Shown here piece by piece: positions 18,029 through 27,133 of a DNA stretch of 64,000 nt. The translations under genes were made by a program, and so were the position numbers. Numbering within the stretch: position 1 is the stretch's first letter; each line of letters starts with the position of its first letter. Under the pieces are notes generated by a model, which made no database searches, had not been told where the DNA came from, and was given only the letters and a program-made list of their open reading frames with translations. Source of the stretch: Caldilineaceae bacterium (lineage in GTDB: Bacteria > Chloroflexota > Anaerolineae > Caldilineales > Caldilineaceae); assembly GCA_022821585.1 (NCBI GenBank), contig JAJEDI010000097.1, positions 108,615-172,614 of the forward strand, in the 5' to 3' direction.

Positions 18029-20266
18029 GTGCAAACCACCTCCCCACCATGGAATACCACGACCAAGGCCATCGTCGCCGTTTCGGCACTGGCCCTGTTC
18101 TGCCTGCTTGTGTGGGTTTTTCGCGGCCTCCTGCAACAGGTCGTGCTGGCCGTTATTCTGGCCTACCTTCTTCACCCGCTGATATCGCTCATCGACAAGC
18201 GCACACCCGTCAACCGGGTCACGGTCGTTCTCGCCGTCTACCTGGCCCTTGCATTTCTCGTCATCGCAACCTTCTCACTCGTCGGCGTCACCACATTCCA
18301 GCAAGTTCTTGATCTCTCCCGCCGCCTGCCCGGCTGGTTCGAAGAGGCCCTCGCACAGCTTCAGGTGCTCCGGGAGCAACTGCCCGAAACGATTTCAATT
18401 GGCGGTGTGGCACTCCCTGTCGCCGGCCTCCTGCCCCAACTGCCCGGCTGGGACGAGCTTTTCAGCCAGGTGTTTAACCTTGTCCAGCCCATTCTGGGGC
18501 GCGGAGGCAGTCTGGCCGCTAGCGTCGTCACCGGAACAGTTGCAGTCCTTGGCCAGATTCTCCTGATTTTCATCATTTCCATCTATATCGCTGTCGACAT
18601 TCCCCGCATCGGCAGCATGATCGCCAACATCGCCCACAAACCCGGCTTCCGCCGCGACGCCGAACGCCTGACCGCCAAGGTGAGCAATGTGTGGGCGGCC
18701 TACATGCGTGGCCAGGCCCTCCTTGCCATCATCATTTTCATCCTGGTCAGCGCCGTGCTTGGCCTCCTCGGCGTCGACAATGCTCTCGGGCTCGGTCTTC
18801 TCTCCGGAGCAATGGAGTTCCTCCCGGTCATTGGGCCGCTGGCCGGCGCTGGCGCAGCTATCCTGGTCGCACTCTTTCAGAGCTCTCCCGGTTTCGGCCT
18901 GACGCCTATCCAGTTCGCGGTCGCAGTTGCCGTGGCCATGATCGTCATTCAGCAGGTCGAAAACACGTTGCTCGTCCCCCGCATCGTCGGCAAAGCCCTC
19001 AACCTCCATCCCCTCCTCGTCATGGTCAGCGTCATCATGGGCGCCTCACTCGCCGGCCTGCTCGGCGCCATTCTGGCCGCGCCGGTTGTCGCCTCCATTC
19101 GCATACTGGGGGAATACGCATGGCACAAAATGCTTGACCTCCCTCCCTTCCCCGACGATGAGGACGGCCAGGTTGAAGACATGAAACAATTCGACGGCCC
19201 AAATGCAAATCCGACCCTTCATTCCGCTCCTTCTGTCTACCCCCTTTCTTTCCAGCCCGTCTTCAAAGACTACGTCTGGGGTGGACGCAATCTGGAAACC
19301 ATGCTGGGCCGAGAACTGCCGTCCGGCACCATAGCCGAGAGTTGGGAAATCGCTGCCCATGCCAACGGCCAATCAAAGGTCGCAGCCGGACCCATGGCCG
19401 GGTCTACTCTTGAAGAGGTCCAGCAGCGTTGGGGTGAGCAACTCATCGGCACCTCAGTTGAGTCCGACTCGTTCCCTCTCCTGATAAAGCTTCTCGACTC
19501 CAACAGCTGGCTCTCCGTCCAGGTCCATCCCGACGACGCCTACGCCCGGGAACATGCCGGCGACCTCGGCAAGACCGAACTGTGGGTCATCTTGCGCGCC
19601 GAACCGGGCGCCGAGATCATCTACGGGCTCAAAGCCGGTGTCGACAGCCAGCGCTTCGCCCAATCTGCCGCCACCGGCGCCATCGATTCCATGCTCCACC
19701 GCATCCCCATCCGAACCGGCGACGCCGTCTACATCCCCGCAGGCACCGTGCACGCCCTCGGTCCCGGCGCCATCGTGGCTGAAATCCAGCAGAACAGCGA
19801 CACTACCTATCGCCTTTACGACTGGGGACGCACCGAGGCCGGCGGCCAGTCCCGGCCGCTTCACGTTCGCCAGGCCCTCGACGTCATCGACTGGCGTATG
19901 GAAGAACCTTCAGTCGCCCCACCTCCGATCCTGGAGGGCCCCGAAGGCTGGGTACGCGAGTCCTTGGCCGACCTGCGTACCATCGGCGGCCCCGCCGCCG
20001 CTAACATGCGCTCAGTCGCGGACTCGCACACGTCCTGTCCCCATTTCCAGGTCGACAGGCTGACAGGCCGGCCCGGCGCCGTCTGGAGCGGCGCCTGCGA
20101 CGGCAGTGCCTTTCATATCTGGGGATGCCTCTCCGGCAGTGCTACGCTTCACTGGGCCGGCGAGACCGTCGTGATGCAGGAAGTCTCCTGGTTCCTTCTT
20201 CCCGCCGCCTTGGGCCCCTACGAAGTCCGGGCGGAGACCCCCTGCGTCCTGCTTGAAATCCTCTAA
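18029..20266 (+). CDS. fusion: AI-2E/PerM-family membrane protein + type I mannose-6-phosphate isomerase
   Basis: A single 745-residue frame starts at GTG. Residues 1-370 are an AI-2E/PerM transporter with about eight hydrophobic segments, including FLPVIGPLAGAGAAILVAL and QQVENTLLVPRIVGKALNLHPLLVM, a family signature. Residues 385-745 are a class I phosphomannose isomerase. VQVHPDD gives Q498 and H500, KTEL gives E517 and PAGTVHALG gives H575, the full zinc set, plus QQNSDTTYRLYDWGR. ATG at 19181 (M385) could start a separate isomerase, but no stop codon separates the halves. The isomerase interconverts mannose-6- and fructose-6-phosphate. I do not know of this fusion. Confidence 0.82.
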   Translation: MQTTSPPWNTTTKAIVAVSALALFCLLVWVFRGLLQQVVLAVILAYLLHPLISLIDKRTPVNRVTVVLAVYLALAFLVIATFSLVGVTTFQQVLDLSRRLPGWFEEALAQLQVLREQLPETISIGGVALPVAGLLPQLPGWDELFSQVFNLVQPILGRGGSLAASVVTGTVAVLGQILLIFIISIYIAVDIPRIGSMIANIAHKPGFRRDAERLTAKVSNVWAAYMRGQALLAIIIFILVSAVLGLLGVDNALGLGLLSGAMEFLPVIGPLAGAGAAILVALFQSSPGFGLTPIQFAVAVAVAMIVIQQVENTLLVPRIVGKALNLHPLLVMVSVIMGASLAGLLGAILAAPVVASIRILGEYAWHKMLDLPPFPDDEDGQVEDMKQFDGPNANPTLHSAPSVYPLSFQPVFKDYVWGGRNLETMLGRELPSGTIAESWEIAAHANGQSKVAAGPMAGSTLEEVQQRWGEQLIGTSVESDSFPLLIKLLDSNSWLSVQVHPDDAYAREHAGDLGKTELWVILRAEPGAEIIYGLKAGVDSQRFAQSAATGAIDSMLHRIPIRTGDAVYIPAGTVHALGPGAIVAEIQQNSDTTYRLYDWGRTEAGGQSRPLHVRQALDVIDWRMEEPSVAPPPILEGPEGWVRESLADLRTIGGPAAANMRSVADSHTSCPHFQVDRLTGRPGAVWSGACDGSAFHIWGCLSGSATLHWAGETVVMQEVSWFLLPAALGPYEVRAETPCVLLEIL

Positions 20267-20290
20267 TGCAAAGTTCCAAGGAGCAGTTAC

Positions 20291-20905
20291 GTGCACCCTA
20301 CCGCTAAGCGCGCTGTAACCACATATCCCATCAACGACCTCCTCGCCAACCGTTGGAGCCCCCGGGCCTTCGCCGATAGGGCCATCCCTACCGATGTCCT
20401 CGGCAGCCTCTTCGAAGCCGCCCGCTGGGCGCCCTCTTCCCGCAACCTGCAGCCCTGGCACTTCGTCATCGCCGATCGCCATCGCGATCCCGACGCGTTT
20501 GCCGTCATCCTCAGCACGCTCGTTGGGGCCAATAAGTCCTGGGGAAAGCGTGCCTCCGTTCTGCTTATCGCTGTAACTGAGCCGGAACCTGGAAATGTCA
20601 AAGGCGGCAACACCTACGCCTATTACGACGTCGGCCAGGCCATGGCCCACCTCTCGATTCAGGCCATGTCTTGCGGGCTATACATTCATCAGATGGGCGG
20701 TTTTCGCAGGGAAGTGGCACGCGAGCTACTTGAGATTCCCGACAACTACGAGCCGGTCGTCTCCGCAGCCATCGGTTACCTGGCCGACCCTTCCGTCCTG
20801 TCCGACACCATGCGCGAGCGCGAACTGGCGCCTCGCGACCGCCTTCCCCTCTCCGATCAGGTCTTCAGCGCCAAATGGGGCCAGACGCATCCAGACTATG
20901 CATGA
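20291..20905 (+). CDS. nitroreductase-family flavoprotein
   Basis: A 204-residue protein of usual nitroreductase size with RWSPRAF (FMN phosphate contact), LFEAARWAPSSRNLQPWHFVI, and GQAMAHLSIQAMSCGLYIHQMGGF followed by a late GYL. These fit the FMN-dependent NAD(P)H nitroreductase fold. The substrate could be nitro compounds, quinones or another oxidised cofactor. The start is GTG at 20291, 24 bases after the isomerase fusion. The stop overlaps the next gene by 8 bases. Confidence 0.85.
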   Translation: MHPTAKRAVTTYPINDLLANRWSPRAFADRAIPTDVLGSLFEAARWAPSSRNLQPWHFVIADRHRDPDAFAVILSTLVGANKSWGKRASVLLIAVTEPEPGNVKGGNTYAYYDVGQAMAHLSIQAMSCGLYIHQMGGFRREVARELLEIPDNYEPVVSAAIGYLADPSVLSDTMRERELAPRDRLPLSDQVFSAKWGQTHPDYA

Positions 20906-22262
20906 CCTGGTGATCAGGCACGGACAACTCATCACGCCCGGCGGACCCATATTCGCAGATCTGGCCGTCGACCAGGACCGCATCGCAGCCATCGGTCCCC
21001 ACCTGAACGCCGCCAGAGAGATTGATGCCTCCGGATGCTACGTCATTCCCGGCGGCGTGGACTGCCACGTACACCTTCAGCTGCACCTCAACGGCCTCAC
21101 CAGCACCGACAGCTTTGAGACCGGTACCGTGGCCGCTGCCTGCGGCGGGACCACGACCGTCATCGACTTCACCGACCCCCAACCGGATCAGCCCCTGATG
21201 GAGGCGCTCCGCGTCCGTAAATCAGAAGCCGACGGCCGCGTCGCCATCGACTACGGCCTCCACATGACCATCCCAACCTGGCACGCCTCCGCAGACGACC
21301 GCCTGCACGACGTACCCGACGCTGTCGCCGCCGGCTGCGCCACCTTCAAGCTATACCAGGCCTACGACCGCATGCAGCTTGACGACGTCGCCCTGCTCAG
21401 GGCCATGCGCGCCGTCGCCTCCGCCGGAGCAGGCGTCGTCCTCCACAGCGAGACCGGACCGCTTCTCGATCAACTGCGCGCAGACGCTGTCGCCGCCGGC
21501 CACCGCCGACCCATCTGGCATGAACGGACCCGCCCCGCCCCCCTCGAAGCCAGCGCCGTCCAGCGCGCCACCGAAATCGCTGCCCTGGCCGGCTGTCCGC
21601 TCCACATCTTCCATATCGGTGCCGCCGAGCCGCTCGCCCAGGTCGCCGCCGCCAGCCACCGCGGCCTCGACGTCACCGCCGAGACCTGCCCCCACTACCT
21701 TCTCCTGACCGCCTCCGAACATCTGGCCGCCCGCGACGGCTATCTCTACATTTGCGCCCCGCCTCTCCGCAGCCAGAGCGATCAGGATGCCATGTGGCGC
21801 GCCCTGCACGATGGCTCCATCGAAATCGTAAGCACCGATCACTGTCCATGGACGCGCCGCGAAAAACAGCAACCCTCCTTTGCCGACGTACCTGGCGGGC
21901 TGCCCGGCATCGAGGCGCGACTGGCTCTCGTCCATCACTTCGGCGTAAACCACCGCGACCTTTCCCTGACCGCCTGGGTTTCAGCCTGTTGCACCACCCC
22001 GGCCTGCCGCATGGGCCTGTCGCGCAAGGGCGCCTTGCTTTTCGGCTACGACGCCGACATCGTTATCTTCGACCCGAAGAGGGAAAAGACGATCCGCGCC
22101 GGCGACCTGAACGAATCAGCTGGATGGACCCCCTATGAAGGTCTCTATGTCGTGGGCTGGCCGCGTACGGTTTTTCTTAGGGGTACAGAAATCGTGCGTG
22201 ACGAACAGTTCGTCGGCATGCCGGGCCCAGGCCGCTACCAGCACCGTAGCCTCCACTCCTAG
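20898..22262 (+). CDS. dihydropyrimidinase/hydantoinase-family amidohydrolase
   Basis: A 454-residue cyclic amidohydrolase. The metal ligands can be assigned: CHVHL (H57, H59), ATFKLYQAY (K151, the carboxylated Lys), VLHSETG (H183), IFHIG (H239) and STDHCPW (D314). The order and spacing match dihydropyrimidinase and D-hydantoinase. It opens cyclic amides such as dihydrouracil or hydantoins. The frame is open upstream, but ATG at 20898 gives the family N-terminus MHDLVIRHGQLITPGG and overlaps the nitroreductase stop, indicating coupled translation. Confidence 0.88.
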   Translation: MHDLVIRHGQLITPGGPIFADLAVDQDRIAAIGPHLNAAREIDASGCYVIPGGVDCHVHLQLHLNGLTSTDSFETGTVAAACGGTTTVIDFTDPQPDQPLMEALRVRKSEADGRVAIDYGLHMTIPTWHASADDRLHDVPDAVAAGCATFKLYQAYDRMQLDDVALLRAMRAVASAGAGVVLHSETGPLLDQLRADAVAAGHRRPIWHERTRPAPLEASAVQRATEIAALAGCPLHIFHIGAAEPLAQVAAASHRGLDVTAETCPHYLLLTASEHLAARDGYLYICAPPLRSQSDQDAMWRALHDGSIEIVSTDHCPWTRREKQQPSFADVPGGLPGIEARLALVHHFGVNHRDLSLTAWVSACCTTPACRMGLSRKGALLFGYDADIVIFDPKREKTIRAGDLNESAGWTPYEGLYVVGWPRTVFLRGTEIVRDEQFVGMPGPGRYQHRSLHS

Positions 22263-22428
22263 CGCCCAACCCCGCCGCTCGGCCCCCGCCCGGTTCCCAA
22301 GACAACGGATAAGCGAACCTTAGTGCCAGTCCATGCAAATCCAAATCGAAAAATGCCCAAAGAGACACACGCAAAAACCTACTCATGTGACCTAAGCACA
22401 TTCCGACCGCAAAGAGGTCAAAACTGAT

Positions 22429-23043
22429 ATGAAAACCCTCAACCACGACACGCTCAACGAAGGCCTGCAGTTCCTGTCCGAGCAGGACGCCGATCTCGCC
22501 AGGGTGCTGACCAAGCATGGACCCCCGAATCTTCGCAGCCAGCCCCCCGGCTTCCCTACCCTCCTGCAGATCATTCTGGGCCAGCAGGTCTCCCGCTCCT
22601 CCGCAGCCTCCACCTTCCGGCGCCTCTGCGAAGCCATCGGCCCCCCCGAACCGGCCGGCTTCCAGTCTCTCGACGACGATTCCCTCCGCGCCATCGGCTT
22701 CAGCCGCCAGAAAAGCCGCTACGGCCGCGAGCTCGCCTCCGCCATTCTCGAAGGACGCCTCCAACTCGACCTCCTTGCCGATCGCGAAGATGACGAAGTC
22801 CGCGCAGCGCTCACCGCGCTGCCCGGTATCGGCCCTTGGAGCGCCGAAATCTATCTCCTGTTCGCCCTCCGACGCACCGATGCCTGGCCCGCAAGTGACC
22901 TCGGCATCATCGTCGGCGCCCAGAAAGTGAAGGGCCTGGCTGCCCGCCCTTCACGCCAGGAGTTGGACGAAATGTCCGACAACTGGCGTCCCTGGCGCGG
23001 CCTCGCCACCTTTATCCTCTGGCACGGATACCAGATGATGTGA
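22429..23043 (+). CDS. DNA-3-methyladenine glycosylase II-like (HhH-GPD) enzyme
   Basis: A 204-residue HhH-GPD base-excision glycosylase. IILGQQVSRSSA (48-59) is the AlkA-type helix. The helix-hairpin-helix is ALPGIGPWSAEIYLLFAL (130-147), followed by the catalytic Asp in ASDLGI (D157). No iron-sulfur Cys cluster is seen, and the Lys of bifunctional glycosylases is absent, so it is probably monofunctional on alkylated purines. It is shorter than E. coli AlkA (282) and lacks the N-terminal AlkA_N domain. Confidence 0.85.
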   Translation: MKTLNHDTLNEGLQFLSEQDADLARVLTKHGPPNLRSQPPGFPTLLQIILGQQVSRSSAASTFRRLCEAIGPPEPAGFQSLDDDSLRAIGFSRQKSRYGRELASAILEGRLQLDLLADREDDEVRAALTALPGIGPWSAEIYLLFALRRTDAWPASDLGIIVGAQKVKGLAARPSRQELDEMSDNWRPWRGLATFILWHGYQMM

Positions 23044-23434
23044 ACTGACTGACCAGACTTAAATAGCTCACTCTCCTCGCTACAAATCCCTTTTCCCAAG
23101 CATCCACGCCCTGCAACTCTTGCCCAAGGTGCTCGCCTGGCCATTGCGATTAGAGCTTCTCCTTCAAAGAAACAGGCAGAACAAACAAGACTCGAATGTG
23201 TCCAAAACTGGTGCAATATCGTACGTTCAATCCCCTCGAATCTTGCCCCAAACTCTGCGTAGATCGATCGTAGGCAAATCACACAGAAATCATCAGGAAC
23301 GTATGAATACCCCTTCGCGTGCCCGAAAATGCCTCTTTTCGCACCGAAAAATCCGTCCCCACCAGAGTACTTGCACCCCTATCCAACTGCCTGTCAGCCT
23401 GAACTTTTTCGCTCAGACAATCCTCGGAATTTCA
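23044..23434. other. gene-free stretch upstream of the carD promoter
   Basis: About 390 bases with short frames only; none has a recognisable motif. I see no RNA gene or repeat here. Confidence 0.5.
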
Positions 23435-23463
23435 TTGAAAAGCCGCCCCGATCGTGTTAAGAT
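23435..23463 (+). promoter_or_regulatory. candidate sigma-70 promoter of carD
   Basis: TTGAAA (23435-23440) and TAAGAT (23458-23463) are 17 bases apart. If used, the transcript would carry a leader of about 325 bases before the carD ATG at 23799. Confidence 0.6.
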
Positions 23464-23798
23464 TTGAAGTCCTGAAGTCGCCGGATTTCAGGAACTTACA
23501 CGGCCCGAAGAAAACCTTCTGCGGCTTTCATCGGGCCCTCACCAGGCCCAAAGAGGGCCCGTCAAATCGGCGAGCGGCAGCCCCTACTTTTGCCGCAAAA
23601 ACAAAGGCCGCGATCTGGCCACCTGATCAATAGGTAGCAGTCGCACAGACGAAATTCCTATCGGATTTGCCTCGGGGCAGCAAAGGCGCTGGTTACGAGT
23701 CTTAGAGACGTAGCTTCGCTGCCCTGCCTGAGGCCAGGTCGGCGAAACGTGTTCCCAAAGGTGCAGAAGCCGACAATCAAGCGAACGGAGAGCTTCAG
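23464..23798 (+). ncRNA. long structured leader of carD, possible regulatory RNA
   Basis: Successive hairpins can be drawn by eye: CCTGAA/TTCAGG (23471-23492), GGCCCGA/TCGGGCC (23502-23537), GGCCC/GGGCC (23545-23559) and GCGGCA/TGCCGC (23574-23596). The second and third can compete because they share GGCCC-type arms. No uridine tract marks a terminator, and I could not match it to a named riboswitch, 6S RNA or RNase P. It could be an untranslated leader or a separate small RNA. Confidence 0.4.
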
Positions 23799-24395
23799 AT
23801 GGGCTTCAACATTGGGCAGAGCATAATCCACCCGTCCCACGGCGCAGGCAAAATCGTTGCCTTCCAGGAGAAGGAGCTGGTCAAGGGTTTCCAGCGCTAC
23901 TACGTAATCGAGTTCATACATAACCGTCTCACCGTTCACGTGCCCGTGAGGCGAATCGACCAGACCGGCGTACGGCCCGTCATGCCGGTCGCTCTCATTT
24001 CCGGTGTATTTGAAACGCTCGAGTTACATCCCCTCGACCTGCCGGACGAGTTCAGAGTGCGCCGCAACGCCATCGAAAAGCAGATCCACTCCGGCTATCC
24101 CAACCAGGTCGCCGCCGCAGTCCGTGACCTGGCATGGCGCGAACACTCCAAATACCTGACGGAAGCTGACAAGGAAGCACTCTTCGAAGCCCGGACGCTG
24201 CTCATCACAGAGCTGGCCCTCGCACTCGAACAGTCCTGGGAACTCACCGAACGCAGCGTCGACGACGCCATCGCACGCGCAATCCGCGATCGTCTCGAAG
24301 CCGAAGCGCGCGCCAGGGAAGAAGAGGAACGGATTTCAACTGACTGGCCGTTCCCTGTCGCAATGCCGGCCGAAATGAGCGAAGCCGCCGACTAA
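23799..24395 (+). CDS. carD: CarD/CdnL-type transcriptional regulator
   Basis: A 198-residue protein. The N-terminal Tudor-like domain (about 1-60) reads GQSIIHPSHGAGKIVAFQEKEL then a YYVIEF strand, the RNA-polymerase-beta-binding module of CarD and Mfd. The helical C-terminal half (about 90-180) includes LRDLAWREHSKYLTEADKEAL, matching the DNA-contacting helical domain, and ends with an acidic helix. CarD stabilises the open promoter complex, mainly at rRNA and housekeeping promoters. It has its own promoter and a long leader. Confidence 0.88.
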   Translation: MGFNIGQSIIHPSHGAGKIVAFQEKELVKGFQRYYVIEFIHNRLTVHVPVRRIDQTGVRPVMPVALISGVFETLELHPLDLPDEFRVRRNAIEKQIHSGYPNQVAAAVRDLAWREHSKYLTEADKEALFEARTLLITELALALEQSWELTERSVDDAIARAIRDRLEAEARAREEEERISTDWPFPVAMPAEMSEAAD

Positions 24396-24471
24396 CGACC
24401 GCCAGACCCAAATCAGCGCGTCGCGCACAGTCGCCCTTCCCCCGGGAGGTCCGCCAACAATAGACGTCCTG

Positions 24472-24503
24472 AGCAGTCCGGGAGCGCAAGCCACCGGGCT
24501 GCT
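24472..24503 (+). other. strong intergenic hairpin between carD and the M55 peptidase gene
   Basis: AGCAGTCCGG (24472-24481) pairs with CCGGGCTGCT (24494-24503) with one G-U pair. No T-tract follows on the plus strand, so termination by this alone is uncertain. Confidence 0.5.
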
Positions 24504-24546
24504 TCGCGTCATTTACTACCGCGATTCCCTGCAAAGGAGAAAGCCC

Positions 24547-25359
24547 ATGCGCGTTCAGATCATGACCGACATGGAAGGTGTAAGCGGCATTATCGCCTGG
24601 GACCAGGTAAACGGCGGCAAACCAATGTACGAAGAGGGCAGGCGCCTCTATACCGAGGAGATTAACGCCGCCATCCGCGGCGCGGCCGCAGCCGGTGCCA
24701 CCGAAATCGTCGTCGTCGACTGCCATGGCGCCGGCGGACCCTGGACCTTCAACTCGCTCGTCCCCGAGCTCCTCGATACCCGCTGCGAATGGGTCGCCGG
24801 CCACACCTGGAGCCACTACACCGACACACTGGAAGCCGGCTGCGACGCAGTCCTCCTCGTCGGCATGCACGCCAAAGCCGGCACCGCCGACGGCGTCCTC
24901 AGCCACACTATCTCAACCGTGCTCTGGCGCCATCTCTGGTTCAACGGCCAGGCCGTCGGCGAAGTTGGGGTCAACGCCGCCGCTTGCGGCTACTACAACG
25001 CCCCCGTCCTCCTCGTGACCGGCGACGAGGCCGTATGCCGCGAATCCACCGCACTCCTCGGCGATGGCCTCACCACCGTCGCCGTAAAGAAAGGGCTATC
25101 CCGCTACGCCGCCCGCCACATTCCCCCGCAACGCGCCCGCCAGATGATCGAAGACGGCGCCCGCCAGGCTCTGTCGGACCTCAGCGCAGTCCCTCCCTAC
25201 CAGCTTAGCAGGCCCACAACAATCACCTTCGAAGTAGGCAGCTCCGAAAACCTCGACACCTTCCGCGGCCGCCCCGGTGTAACGCTTGAGCCTCCCTACA
25301 CCGTCCGCAGCCTCGGCGACGACTGGATGGCCGCCTGGAATCAGATCTGGCACTGGTAA
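24547..25359 (+). CDS. M55-family metallopeptidase (DppA-like D-aminopeptidase)
   Basis: A 270-residue protein closely matching the DppA zinc-ligand layout. D8 and E10 lie in MTDMEGVSGI, H60 in VVDCHGAGG, H108 in LVGMHAKAGT and E139 in VGEVGVNA; H120 (LSHT) matches the catalytic His. D8, E10 and H60 sit at the same numbers as in B. subtilis DppA. These enzymes form decameric rings and cleave D-Ala-containing peptides. AAAGGAG precedes the ATG. Only one base separates it from the next gene. Confidence 0.88.
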   Translation: MRVQIMTDMEGVSGIIAWDQVNGGKPMYEEGRRLYTEEINAAIRGAAAAGATEIVVVDCHGAGGPWTFNSLVPELLDTRCEWVAGHTWSHYTDTLEAGCDAVLLVGMHAKAGTADGVLSHTISTVLWRHLWFNGQAVGEVGVNAAACGYYNAPVLLVTGDEAVCRESTALLGDGLTTVAVKKGLSRYAARHIPPQRARQMIEDGARQALSDLSAVPPYQLSRPTTITFEVGSSENLDTFRGRPGVTLEPPYTVRSLGDDWMAAWNQIWHW

Positions 25360-25360
25360 G

Positions 25361-26383
25361 ATGCCCCCCAAACTCCTCGTCACAGGCGCAACCGGACTTC
25401 TGGGTTCCCATATCTTACGCGCCGCGCAGGAAAACTGGCATCCCGTCGGTACCTACCACAGGACGACCCGCCGCCAGGCCCAGTATTTCTTCGGCCAAAT
25501 CGATCACGGCCGCATCGACCTCGGCGACTACAGTGAGACAAAGGCCATGATCGCCGACGTCCAGCCCGCCGCCGTCATACACACCGCCGCCATCACCGAC
25601 CTCGACTACTGCGAAAAATTCCCTGACGAATCACTCCGCATCAACCTTAACGCCGCAACTGACCTGGCCGCCCTCTGTGGTGACAGTGAAATCCCCTTCC
25701 TCTTCACCTCCACCGACCTCGTCTTTGACGGCTCCAGCGCTCCCTATTCAGAGGACGACCCGCCGACCCCGATCAACATCTTCGCAGAACACAGAGCCCT
25801 GGCCGAAGAGGGAATCCTCGCAGTCTACGCCGATGCCGTCATCGCCCGGCTCCCCCTCCTCATCGGATATGCTAGCCTTGGGCGGGAGAGCTTCTACCAC
25901 AAATTGGTCGCATCTCTTCGCGCCGACCGGGAAGTCACCCTTTTTGGTGACGCCATCCGCTCCCCAGTCAGCGCAACCGTCGCCGCCCACGGCCTCCTCC
26001 AATTCGCCGGCAGCGGTTTCGAAGATGATGTCAATATCGCCGAAATCGATCGCGTCGTCGACCGCCTCCATCTTGGCGGACGCGACCAGGTAAGCCTCTA
26101 CGAGCTGGGCCTGCTCACACTGCGAATTCTCGGACTGAACGAACAGTTGGCCGTTCCCGTCAGCGTCCTCGACTCTTACACCGGTTCTCTCCGAACTCAC
26201 CTCCTCGCGGCCCGTTCAGCCAACATCGCCCTCGACAGCACCCGCGCCTACGATCTGGGCTACGACCCGCCGACCTTGCGCTCCCAGCTCGAAGAGCTCC
26301 TGCCACCCGCCTGGCGTATCCAGCCAGCTGGGCCCGATGCCGGTCAATTCGGCCAGGAAACTGACGAAGAAGCAGCCGTCTGA
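25361..26383 (+). CDS. RmlD-like extended short-chain dehydrogenase with altered Tyr/Lys
   Basis: A 340-residue NAD(P)-binding protein starting one base after the peptidase stop. It has LLVTGATGLLGSHI (GATGLLG, 9-15), AVIHTAAITDLDYCE (70-84) and STDLVFDG (116-123), all typical of dTDP-4-dehydrorhamnose reductases. The usual YxxxK catalytic motif is replaced: at PINIFAEHRAL the Tyr is F140 and the Lys is R144. It is therefore probably not a standard reductase and may be a regulatory or nucleotide-sugar-binding relative. The C-terminus from 320 is rich in polar residues. Confidence 0.75.
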   Translation: MPPKLLVTGATGLLGSHILRAAQENWHPVGTYHRTTRRQAQYFFGQIDHGRIDLGDYSETKAMIADVQPAAVIHTAAITDLDYCEKFPDESLRINLNAATDLAALCGDSEIPFLFTSTDLVFDGSSAPYSEDDPPTPINIFAEHRALAEEGILAVYADAVIARLPLLIGYASLGRESFYHKLVASLRADREVTLFGDAIRSPVSATVAAHGLLQFAGSGFEDDVNIAEIDRVVDRLHLGGRDQVSLYELGLLTLRILGLNEQLAVPVSVLDSYTGSLRTHLLAARSANIALDSTRAYDLGYDPPTLRSQLEELLPPAWRIQPAGPDAGQFGQETDEEAAV

Positions 26384-26465
26384 CAGTCAACCAGGTCTAC
26401 CTCACACGTCTCCTCCACGCTGCAACTGTTCCTTCCTTTTCTCCTTCACTATTCGCAAAGACAAA

Positions 26466-26753
26466 ATGAGCTTCTCCGCAAGCGATTTCACTTCGATTCT
26501 CTTCTCCTTCATTCTCGGTGGTTTCGTCGGGCTTGTCGTGGGGAGATTTATTGAAAAGATATTCGACCGCATGGACGCAGTGCCCATGAAGTTAAGGCTG
26601 TTCTTCGCCTTTCTCATCCTCTCCACCTGCTCGATCCTCTTCGAGCTCTTGCTTGAGCAATCGGGAATTGCGCTCATGATGGCCTTCGCCCTCGGATTTG
26701 GCCTCGTCACCACACTCCACGAATTTATATTCCCGGACACTGGTAAAAATTAG
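26466..26753 (+). CDS. small hydrophobic membrane protein of unknown function
   Basis: A 95-residue protein with three hydrophobic stretches: ILFSFILGGFVGLVVG, LFFAFLILSTCSILFELLL and IALMMAFALGFGLVTTL. The polar loop between the first two holds EKIFDRMD. I do not recognise a family. The frame continues upstream to 26337, but that region is antisense-like filler; ATG at 26466 is used because the protein starts properly there. No strong ribosome site is seen. Confidence 0.5.
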   Translation: MSFSASDFTSILFSFILGGFVGLVVGRFIEKIFDRMDAVPMKLRLFFAFLILSTCSILFELLLEQSGIALMMAFALGFGLVTTLHEFIFPDTGKN

Positions 26754-27133
26754 GTCGCGGCACAATGGCCACAACTCAATAGTCGAAGCAGTTGACGGCA
26801 CACCTGGCCGAATTCTGTTCGTCCTGCACAGAAGTTCTCGCCCCGCAAACAATCCATGATCGCCTTCAATCCCCGAAATCCCGGTCTAATCTGAAAATCC
26901 TGATTCAGACAACGACAAGCCAAGAATCCTGCACCGTACCCGTTCTCCTGCAAACCTTGCACAAACCCAAAAAATAAGTAGAATTGGCCTTGCCTCCGGG
27001 TTTACCCAATGCCTACCTAAGCCAATTGCCCGTTCCGAACAGGAAACCCGGCACCAAACCGTACGCATACCGAAACAGACATTATTCCAAAGCTTCTTTC
27101 CGGGTTACCGACAACACCGCGAGAACAGTACAG
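26754..27133. other. gene-free stretch with a candidate promoter
   Basis: No convincing gene is seen over about 380 bases. A candidate promoter lies at 26957-26984, and the rest is featureless to my reading. Confidence 0.45.
26957..26984 (+). promoter_or_regulatory. candidate promoter of the dioxygenase-sulfatase-importer cluster
   Basis: TTGCAC (26957-26962) and TAGAAT (26979-26984) are 16 bases apart, about 150 bases before the dioxygenase ATG. The -35 differs from consensus at two positions. Confidence 0.4.

Noticed and set aside
23464..23798. 6S RNA, RNase P or tmRNA in the carD leader
   Set aside because: No conserved core sequence of those RNAs could be matched by eye.
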